Of a stretch of 11,172 nt of DNA, positions 1 to 5,171 are shown piece after piece. The stretch lies in assembly GCA_002085465.1 (NCBI GenBank), contig NBML01000070.1:1-11172 (forward strand), in the 5' to 3' direction. A program made the translations under genes and the position numbers. How positions within the stretch are numbered: the first letter of the stretch is position 1; each line of letters opens with the position of its first letter. The notes beneath the pieces were generated by a model. It was not told where the DNA came from. It saw only the letters and a list, made by a program, of their open reading frames with translations, and searched no databases. The stretch comes from Desulfobacteraceae bacterium 4572_89 (GTDB lineage: Bacteria; Desulfobacterota; Desulfobacteria; Desulfobacterales; Desulfobacteraceae).

Positions 1-63
1 TATCTCCAAAGAAATTTCAGGGCCTGTTAATTCCAATTGAATAGGTTTTTCATCAATATCCAT
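1..63 (-). CDS. Possible 5' end of a gene running off the left edge
   Basis: On the minus strand an ATG at 63-61 opens a 21-codon reading frame that reaches the window edge without a stop. It reads MDIDEKPIQLELTGPEISLE and onward. The same frame is open for six codons upstream of the ATG, back to a TAA. No good Shine-Dalgarno sequence precedes the ATG; AAGATGG about 10 bases upstream is a poor match. The composition looks protein-like, but 21 codons is too short to identify a family. It could equally be chance. If real, the gene is divergent from the glutamate dehydrogenase genes and shares the upstream region with them. Confidence 0.25.
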   Translation of the reverse strand, partial: MDIDEKPIQLELTGPEISLEI

Positions 64-218
64 GCATTTGTACCCATCTTGTTAATTGTAAAGGAGGACA
101 CTTTAACCCTGTTATCCAGGGAAGTCAATATACCGGGATTGAAACCGGCTGTAAATATAGGAAGTTATCATTTTTTTTGAATGTAAAAGGTGTTTTTTTT
201 AAAAACAGCCGATTTCTA

Positions 219-245
219 TTGACCAACCCAAACCAAGGGTATAAG
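219..245 (+). promoter_or_regulatory. Weak candidate sigma-70 promoter for the dehydrogenase genes
   Basis: TTGACC at 219-224 matches the -35 consensus in five of six positions, and TATAAG at 240-245 matches the -10 consensus in five of six. The spacer is only 15 bp, shorter than the preferred 17, which weakens the call. The -10-like hexamer is repeated at 260-265 by the tandem duplication. The predicted leader would be over 200 bases. Confidence 0.25.
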
Positions 246-274
246 AGCAAAGGCAAGGGTATAAGAGCAAAGGC
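235..274. repeat. Perfect 20-bp tandem direct repeat
   Basis: The unit AAGGGTATAAGAGCAAAGGC occurs twice head to tail with no mismatch (235-254 and 255-274). The preceding C at 234 also matches the C at 254. Each copy carries TATAAG, a near-match to a -10 hexamer. The 20-bp period is close to two helical turns, so two bound proteins would lie on the same face of the DNA. It may be a duplicated regulatory site or simply a replication-slippage duplication. It sits 195 bp upstream of the likely dehydrogenase start. Confidence 0.9.
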
Positions 275-458
275 AAAATATAAAATTTTAAGGAAATAAA
301 AGAATTACAGAATTTTTACTGGATATTTGAGTAATCCATTGTAACCAGGCAAAGAAAAATGTTATTTTGATGGGGATTCAAGATAAATGTGCAGCTCAAA
401 GATGAATTTGCCAGGAAATAGGAGTAGGTTAATTTTTGAAGAATAGACACGTAAAATT

Positions 459-464
459 AGGAGA
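459..464 (+). promoter_or_regulatory. Ribosome binding site choosing the ATG at 469
   Basis: AGGAGA lies 4 bases upstream of the ATG at 469. The frame is also open back to a TTG at 436, but that TTG has no Shine-Dalgarno sequence at proper spacing. The ATG is therefore the preferred start of the NAD-type glutamate dehydrogenase, removing 11 residues from the longest frame. Confidence 0.75.
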
Positions 465-468
465 TCCA

Positions 469-906
469 ATGGAAAAACAATCTGAAACTCACCTTCCTGT
501 TTCAGCAGGAGCTTTTATCATTAATAAAGCCCAGAGTGTGAAATTAAATCCCAGTGTTTTATATGAAGCCGTGATTGATCTGTCGTCCGAAGGTCTGGTC
601 ACTGCCAACTGCATTAATATGGCTGCCGGTATCCTTCTTAACGATCTGGGTCTGCCTGATTATTTCTTTGAAACCATAACCAAGGAATCTTTAAAACATA
701 TTCTGGCCTCCATTGCCAAGAGTATTAAATTGCAGGACAACAAGGTGGTGCTCAACTCCTGGGTGGCGGATATTGATTTTGATATGTTTCAGGGCAGTCA
801 GATTCAGAGAGTCAGGATCGCCACCAAAGAAACCCGGGACAGCATGGAACGGGTTTTGGACACCCAGCTTGCAGGACATCGCCGTGAATATTATTATAAT
901 TTTTAG
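469..906 (+). CDS. NAD-glutamate dehydrogenase, N-terminal fragment
   Basis: This 145-residue fragment is the N-terminal part of the large NAD-type glutamate dehydrogenase. It starts at an ATG with AGGAGA 4 bases upstream and ends at a TAG that falls mid-domain, straight after REYYYNF. It contains no catalytic motif; in this enzyme class the N-terminal region is regulatory and structural. I assign it through continuity with the downstream fragments and the GDH-like phrase LDTQLAGHRREYYYN, not through a motif of its own. Adding one base to the T5 run at 900-904 would read through to LGNVSEAVVPLIEV in the next fragment. Alone it would not be an enzyme. Confidence 0.6.
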   Translation: MEKQSETHLPVSAGAFIINKAQSVKLNPSVLYEAVIDLSSEGLVTANCINMAAGILLNDLGLPDYFFETITKESLKHILASIAKSIKLQDNKVVLNSWVADIDFDMFQGSQIQRVRIATKETRDSMERVLDTQLAGHRREYYYNF

Positions 907-911
907 GCAAT

Positions 912-1454
912 GTGTCTGAAGCAGTGGTCCCTTTGATTGAAGTGTTCAATCTTTCCGATATCGGGGAGATACGCTTTATGTTTAATTCTGATTTTGAGCG
1001 GCCCCAGCTCCCTGTTTTAAGGAAACTATTTGCCGATCACGGGCTTGTAATTACAAGGGCCTATTGGGAACCCTATTTCGCCAAATCCGGACTGGCCTCC
1101 TCCATCTGTTCCCTCTATGTCCAGGGGGAATTATCCAGGAAACTGGAAACAGCCCTTGTGGATGATTTGAGATCCTATTTGAGCTTTCCCGTCACCAGGG
1201 TTACCCAGCTCTATGTGGAGGGGAAACTAAGCTTTCCTGAGATGCTGTTTGCCGGGAATGCCATTGATTTTGCACATATGTTTATATTCAAGGAAAGGGG
1301 AAACCAGTCTGATCGGGATATCATGGACAGCCTGGATTCTGTGGATCATAGGGAAGCCTTTTCAGAAAGGATCCACGAATCCAATAAATTTACCTATACA
1401 GCACGGATGATAATGGAATCAGCCTGTGCCAATCCAGAATCCCCTGGTATTTAA
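912..1454 (+). CDS. NAD-glutamate dehydrogenase, middle fragment
   Basis: This 180-residue open frame is the middle segment of the same dehydrogenase. The GTG at 912 is only the first start-like codon after the frame change; the frame is open from 900 and no ribosome binding site precedes it, so it is unlikely to start translation on its own. It includes VVPLIEVFNLSDIGEIRF, the RAYWEPYF phrase and a segment ending TARMIMESACAN. The last residues, PESPGI before the TAA, are out of frame because of the 7-bp duplication at 1431-1444. Without it the sequence runs ACAN-PLVFKQFVYGIFF into the catalytic fragment. Confidence 0.55.
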   Translation: MSEAVVPLIEVFNLSDIGEIRFMFNSDFERPQLPVLRKLFADHGLVITRAYWEPYFAKSGLASSICSLYVQGELSRKLETALVDDLRSYLSFPVTRVTQLYVEGKLSFPEMLFAGNAIDFAHMFIFKERGNQSDRDIMDSLDSVDHREAFSERIHESNKFTYTARMIMESACANPESPGI

Positions 1455-3201
1455 ACAGTTTGTATATGGAATTTTCTTTGTCAACGGTCATTATGCCTGC
1501 GGAACCCATTTGCGGGCCGATGACATAGCCAGGGGGGGGCTGCGCCTGATCCGGGTATCTAAAGCCAACCATGCCGTGGAACTGGATAATGCAGTTCTGC
1601 TTAATTATGCACTGGGGCCCAAGGCCCAGCGGCTCAAGCATAAAGATATCTGCGAGAGCGGTTCCAAGGGAGTGGTGGTGCCCCATGCCATTTATGCCGA
1701 CTACAGCATGGATGCCCTGTATGACTACACAGAAGGCATAATGGATCTAATGCTTCTGGACAGTTCCATTGTTGACCATTATGGAAAGCCGGAGATGGTT
1801 TTTTTCGGGCCGGACGAGGGAACAGCTCCTTTGATGGATGCCGTGTCTTTCCGGGCAAAGGAGAGGGGATATCCCTATTGGCGGACCATTACCACGGGAA
1901 AGAGTTTTGGAATTCCCCATGATACCTATGGGATTTTAAAAAACGGGGACCTGTTCGGCCTGATTCACCATGAAGATGAAAAAACCGAACTTCAGATCAA
2001 TGGGGAAACCAGGGCTGTGACTGCTGATATGGAAGAGATCTATAAACATATTGGGGGGAAAATAGAAATCAGCGGCATGACCACTACCAGTGTCATGGGT
2101 GCTTTCAGGACATTGATCAACCATTATGACTGTAAAGAAGAAGATTTGAACCTGATGATGACCGGAGGACCTGACGGGGATCTGGGCTGCAATGAGATCC
2201 AGTGCTACAAGGGGAAAATATGTCTGATCATAGACGGAGGTTCCATTCTCTTTGATCCTGAAGGCCTGGATAAAAAAGAATTAATGAAAATCGCATTTAT
2301 GCGCCATACTTCTCCCAGGGTGAATTCCCTGGGATATCCAAAGGAAAAACTGGGTAAAGACGGATTCCAGGTTCTGCTCAAGGGTAAGAATATTACCCTT
2401 CCCGACGGCACCTTTGTGGAGGACGGGGCCATGTTCCACAGGAATTTTCTTACGGACCCAGAGAATCGCAAATATATTGAAAAGGCGGATATCAAGGCCT
2501 TTATCCCCTGCGGCGGATTCAAGGACACCATAAATCATGGAAATATAAGGCAGTTTGCTGAGCTGTTCAAAGAGCTTCGCTTTATTGTGGAGGGTGCCAA
2601 TGTGTTTTTTGATGATACCTCCCGCCGATATATTGCCTCATCAACAGAAATTCTCCAGATAAAAGATACCACTGCCAATAAGGGCGGTGTTTTCTCCTCT
2701 GCCGTGGCTGAAGTGCTTACGGCATTTTTATTTGAAAATGAGTATGAAAAATATCTTTTAGAAGATAAGGCCACCAGGTGGGCCCTGATCCGGGATATCC
2801 AGACATTGGTCAGCACCTATGCAGCGGCTGAGACTGATATGCTCATAAAAATTTATGAAAAAGACCCTTCCATTCCATTGTTTGTGCTTTCAGAAAAAAC
2901 AAGCGAGCAGATTTTTGCTTTCCAGAAAATAGTTGAAGAAAATATCCAGACTGTGCTGGAGGATGGGGATCTTTTATGGCAGATATTAAAAGTATATATT
3001 CCGGAAATACTGGTAACAAGCCTGGGTCAGGAGTCTATTCTCAGGATCATGAATTCTGAAAAATTGACTGCATACCGCAACGCCATTATTACAAAAAAAA
3101 TGTCGTCAATGGCTTTCTATCAAAATGGTCTGGATTGGGAGACCTATGTTGATACTGTGAAAACAGATTTTTCCAAAGCTGCCAGGGCATTATTTGCATA
3201 A
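1426..3201 (+). CDS. NAD-glutamate dehydrogenase, catalytic C-terminal fragment
   Basis: This frame of up to 591 codons carries the whole catalytic core of a large NAD-type glutamate dehydrogenase. By fragment residue it shows HLRADDIARGGLRL (28-41), typical of the family; GSKGVVVPH (79-87) with the substrate-binding lysine region; PDEGTAPLMDAVSFRAKERG (129-148); the nucleotide-binding GGPDGDLGCNEI (247-258); PCGGFKDTINHGN (361-373); and VEGANVFF (388-395). The GTG at 1426 is not a convincing start: no Shine-Dalgarno precedes it and it overlaps the preceding fragment. The first codons, MPIQ, derive from the duplicated 7 bp. A stand-alone product would lack the N-terminal half, so activity is doubtful. 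The gene ends 36 bp before gdhA. Confidence 0.85.
   Translation: MPIQNPLVFKQFVYGIFFVNGHYACGTHLRADDIARGGLRLIRVSKANHAVELDNAVLLNYALGPKAQRLKHKDICESGSKGVVVPHAIYADYSMDALYDYTEGIMDLMLLDSSIVDHYGKPEMVFFGPDEGTAPLMDAVSFRAKERGYPYWRTITTGKSFGIPHDTYGILKNGDLFGLIHHEDEKTELQINGETRAVTADMEEIYKHIGGKIEISGMTTTSVMGAFRTLINHYDCKEEDLNLMMTGGPDGDLGCNEIQCYKGKICLIIDGGSILFDPEGLDKKELMKIAFMRHTSPRVNSLGYPKEKLGKDGFQVLLKGKNITLPDGTFVEDGAMFHRNFLTDPENRKYIEKADIKAFIPCGGFKDTINHGNIRQFAELFKELRFIVEGANVFFDDTSRRYIASSTEILQIKDTTANKGGVFSSAVAEVLTAFLFENEYEKYLLEDKATRWALIRDIQTLVSTYAAAETDMLIKIYEKDPSIPLFVLSEKTSEQIFAFQKIVEENIQTVLEDGDLLWQILKVYIPEILVTSLGQESILRIMNSEKLTAYRNAIITKKMSSMAFYQNGLDWETYVDTVKTDFSKAARALFA
1431..1444 (+). repeat. 7-bp tandem duplication that breaks the dehydrogenase frame
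   Basis: AATCCAG at 1431-1437 is followed at once by AATCC at 1438-1442. Deleting 7 bases leaves AAT-CCC-CTG-GTA-TTT, which joins the middle frame (ACAN) to the catalytic frame (PLVFKQFVYGIFF) with no stop and no odd residue. Seven bases is one more than two codons, exactly the shift needed. That this was the causal event is inference from the sequence alone. Confidence 0.65.
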
Positions 3202-3226
3202 TTAATTAGATACTAAAAACAGGAAG

Positions 3227-3231
3227 AGGAG
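3227..3231 (+). promoter_or_regulatory. Ribosome binding site of gdhA
   Basis: AGGAG ends 6 bases before the ATG at 3238, at ideal spacing. It supports this start over the in-frame ATG at 3250. The 36-bp gap after the NAD-type gene shows no terminator, consistent with read-through from the upstream gene. Confidence 0.75.
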
Positions 3232-3237
3232 ACTAAA

Positions 3238-4587
3238 ATGGGTACAATAATGGACATAGTCACTGCAAGAGATCCTTTTGAGAAGGAGTTTCACCAGGCT
3301 GTCACCGAAGTTGTTGAATCTGTAAAGCCTGTTCTTGACCAGAATCCCGAGTACAGGCATGCCGGGATTATGGAAAGAATTGTTGAACCTGAACGGGTGA
3401 TTCAATTCAGGGTGCCCTGGGTGGATGACCAGGGAAAGGTACAGGTCAACCGGGGATTCAGGGTTCAAATGAATTCTGCCCTGGGCCCTTATAAGGGTGG
3501 CTTGCGATTCCATCCATCCGTAAATCTGTCCATTTTAAAATTTCTGGCCTTTGAACAAATATTTAAAAATGCTTTGACAGTCCTTCCCATTGGCGGGGGA
3601 AAAGGCGGGTCAGACTTTGATCCCAAGGGGAAATCCGACTTTGAGGTCATGCGCTTCTGCCAGAGTTTCATGTCAGAACTCTATCGGCACCTGGGGCCGG
3701 ATACAGATGTACCGGCCGGTGACATGGGTGTGGGGGGCAGGGAGATTGGATATTTATTCGGCATGTATAAGAAACTGCAAAATGAATTTACCGGGGTTCT
3801 CACCGGAAAAGGCCTGAACTGGGGCGGCAGCCTGATCCGTCCCGAAGCCACGGGATATGGGTCGGTATTTTTTGCCGATGAAATGCTGGCCACCAGAAAT
3901 GACAGCCTTACAGGCAAAGTCTGTCTGGTTTCAGGTTCTGGCAACGTGGCCCAGTATACCACGGAAAAAATCATTCAGTTAGGGGGCAAAGTCGTGACTC
4001 TTTCAGATTCATCTGGTTATGTTTTTGATGAACAGGGTATTGATGAGGTAAAACTCCAGTACATTATGTATCTTAAAAATGTAAAACGGGGTAGAATCAA
4101 GGAGTATGCACAGAAATTTCCCGAGGCTGTTTTCACGCCCCTGGATGCTGGTGCAGACCATAACCCCCTCTGGGATCACAAGGCAGACTGCGCCTTTCCA
4201 TCGGCCACCCAGAATGAAATCAATGAAAAAGATGCCCAGAACCTGGTCAAAAATGGAATCACAGTGGTGTGTGAGGGATCAAACATGCCTACCACCCCTG
4301 AAGGCATGGAAATTTTCCTGGAGAATAAGACTTTATATGCACCTGGAAAAGCTGCCAATGCCGGAGGTGTTGCAGTTTCCGGTCTTGAAATGGCCCAGAA
4401 CTCCATGCGCACCAAATGGTCCCGGGAGGAAGTGGAGGCCAAGCTAAAGGGGGTCATGCATAGTATCCACAAGGCATGCCTTAATGCCTCGGAAGAGTAC
4501 GGAACCCCGGGCAACTATGTAAATGGTGCCAATATCGCAGGGTTTGTGAAGGTGGCTGATTCCATGATGGACCAGGGGATTGTCTAA
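3238..4587 (+). CDS. gdhA: NADP-specific glutamate dehydrogenase
   Basis: The 449-residue protein is a class I hexameric glutamate dehydrogenase, close in length to E. coli GdhA (447). It makes glutamate from 2-oxoglutarate, ammonium and NADPH in the cytoplasm. Visible family motifs are PYKGGLRF (84-91, substrate-binding lysine), PIGGGKGGSDFDPKGK (117-132, catalytic lysine K122), PAGDMGVGGREIGY (159-172, catalytic aspartate D162), TGKGLNWGGSLIRPEATGYG (189-208), the Rossmann SGSGNVAQY (232-240), LSDSSG (255-260, as in NADP-using members), CEGSNMPTT (345-353) and APGKAANAGGVAVSGLEMAQ (368-387). No motif is damaged. It lies 36 bp after the broken NAD-type gene and converges on the minus-strand block, ending 85 bases from the 135-residue gene. 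Expression is probably tied to the upstream gene; ammonium control is likely in general but not visible here. Confidence 0.97.
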   Translation: MGTIMDIVTARDPFEKEFHQAVTEVVESVKPVLDQNPEYRHAGIMERIVEPERVIQFRVPWVDDQGKVQVNRGFRVQMNSALGPYKGGLRFHPSVNLSILKFLAFEQIFKNALTVLPIGGGKGGSDFDPKGKSDFEVMRFCQSFMSELYRHLGPDTDVPAGDMGVGGREIGYLFGMYKKLQNEFTGVLTGKGLNWGGSLIRPEATGYGSVFFADEMLATRNDSLTGKVCLVSGSGNVAQYTTEKIIQLGGKVVTLSDSSGYVFDEQGIDEVKLQYIMYLKNVKRGRIKEYAQKFPEAVFTPLDAGADHNPLWDHKADCAFPSATQNEINEKDAQNLVKNGITVVCEGSNMPTTPEGMEIFLENKTLYAPGKAANAGGVAVSGLEMAQNSMRTKWSREEVEAKLKGVMHSIHKACLNASEEYGTPGNYVNGANIAGFVKVADSMMDQGIV

Positions 4588-4672
4588 CCAACAGCCAGGT
4601 TATTGTTCAGCGGCCAAGGTTTTTTAAGGTTATAAGTTAGCTTACATTAAAAGGTCTGTTCAGTTTGGAGAT

Positions 4673-5080
4673 CTATAAATCCGTGATATAGGATTCAATC
4701 ATGGATAGTTCATTGGGCCGGACAGGCCGCCAGGAAATGGAATACAGGATTTCATCACTAAGTTTTCTGTCCGGATGGAGCTGGGCCACGAGGATCTCTT
4801 TTCCCAGTTCCACCCACAGGGTTTTATCAACTTCAAGGTCGTATTCTTTGGATATTTTTTTTGCAAAATTATCAATATAGTTTTTCAGGGAAATGTCCAT
4901 GGACCCGGTGATGGCCATTGATTTAAACACTACGGCAATGGGGAAAAGATAGGAAATTGATCTGCTGTCGTCCCCCAGTTTAATAATCCTCACTCTGTAT
5001 GCTCCGGGCCACCATGCTATGGGTTTTTCTCCGGATCTGCTTTTCCCGTCCCATTTATAGGTGAAATCATGGAGAATCAT
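4673..5080 (-). CDS. Conserved-looking protein of unknown function, 135 residues
   Basis: I do not recognise this family. The 135-residue product has no signal peptide, no clear membrane segment (only a short hydrophobic stretch, SYLFPIAVVF, near 43-52) and no cysteines. It is rich in aromatic and charged residues, with AWWPGAYRVRIIKLGDD near 22-38 and a C-terminal ILYSISWRPVRPNELSMIES. It looks like a compact cytoplasmic alpha/beta protein. The ATG at 5080 is preceded by AGAGGAAG with 4 bases between, a fair ribosome binding site, so I believe it is translated. It lies 91 bp downstream of the 540-residue gene, separated by a perfect inverted repeat, and converges on gdhA. It may be the last gene of that operon or a separate unit. 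Confidence 0.75.
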   Translation of the reverse strand: MILHDFTYKWDGKSRSGEKPIAWWPGAYRVRIIKLGDDSRSISYLFPIAVVFKSMAITGSMDISLKNYIDNFAKKISKEYDLEVDKTLWVELGKEILVAQLHPDRKLSDEILYSISWRPVRPNELSMIESYITDL

Positions 5081-5118
5081 GGGTCTTCCTCTTAAATTTA
5101 TAGTATAAGAATTTGCAT

Positions 5119-5147
5119 TTAGCCGTTAGTCATTAGCTAACGGCTAA
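5119..5147. repeat. 11-bp perfect inverted repeat, REP-like
   Basis: TTAGCCGTTAG (5119-5129) and CTAACGGCTAA (5137-5147) are perfect reverse complements separated by seven bases, TCATTAG. The block continues into CTAATGGCT, another variant of the same (A)GCC-NTTAG module, so it is built from small degenerate repeats. It lies between the 540- and 135-residue genes. Neither strand shows a T-tract after the stem, so a standard intrinsic terminator is unlikely. An intergenic REP-type repeat or an mRNA 3'-end stabiliser fits better. Confidence 0.8.
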
Positions 5148-5159
5148 TGGCTCGCACGA

Positions 5160-5169
5160 TAGCGCGCTA
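5160..5169. repeat. 10-bp palindrome TAGCGCGCTA
   Basis: TAGCGCGCTA is its own reverse complement and lies 3 bases past the stop codon of the 540-residue gene. It sits next to the longer inverted repeat. It may be part of the same repeat element or a protein-binding site; it is too short to assign. Confidence 0.5.
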
Positions 5170-5171
5170 AT

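Larger units (their letters stand above)
64..435. other. Intergenic region upstream of the glutamate dehydrogenase genes
   Basis: This stretch of about 370 bases has no convincing gene on either strand. It is AT-rich with several homopolymer runs (T8 near 171-178 and 193-200). It holds a short stem CCCTG-TTATC-CAGGG at 107-121, a Shine-Dalgarno-like AAAGGAGG at 90-97 with no start codon behind it, and a perfect 20-bp tandem repeat at 235-274. The dehydrogenase promoter presumably lies here, but no strong sigma-70 or sigma-54 site stands out. Confidence 0.6.
469..3201 (+). pseudogene. NAD-type (large) glutamate dehydrogenase, broken by two frame lesions
   Basis: Three consecutive open frames together spell one large glutamate dehydrogenase of the GDH2-like NAD class, which oxidises glutamate to 2-oxoglutarate and ammonium. 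The frame changes twice: near 900-906, where the first frame hits TAG at 904-906, and near 1431-1444, where the second frame drifts to a TAA at 1452. Restoring one base in the T5 run at 900-904 and removing one copy of a 7-bp tandem duplication (AATCCAG, 1431-1437) gives one continuous protein of about 908 residues. That is somewhat short for the class (roughly 1000), so more sequence may be missing near 900. Intact gdhA follows 36 bp downstream, suggesting an operon. True pseudogene versus consensus error cannot be decided here; the 7-bp duplication is not a typical homopolymer error. Confidence 0.8.

Noticed and set aside
107..121. CCCTG-TTATC-CAGGG stem, partly resembling the I-SceI homing-endonuclease site
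   Set aside because: Only about 12 bases match the 18-bp site and there is no intron, intein or endonuclease gene nearby. The stem is short and has no T-tract, so it is not a terminator either.
191..207. TGTTTTT-TTT-AAAAACA inverted repeat
   Set aside because: It is made of A and T runs and would form by chance in AT-rich DNA; no GC stem and no gene end next to it.
897..904. Programmed -1 frameshift as the sole explanation for the split dehydrogenase
   Set aside because: There is no canonical slippery heptamer or evident downstream stem, and it would not fix the second break at 1431-1444.
4106..4447. 113-codon plus-strand frame inside gdhA
   Set aside because: It lies wholly within the well-conserved gdhA coding sequence in another frame and its proline/tryptophan-rich composition is not protein-like.
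4588..4672. Possible bidirectional terminator between gdhA and the convergent 135-residue gene
   Set aside because: A T6 run is present near 4620, but I found no stem better than four pairs with G-T pairing before it, so I do not call a terminator.
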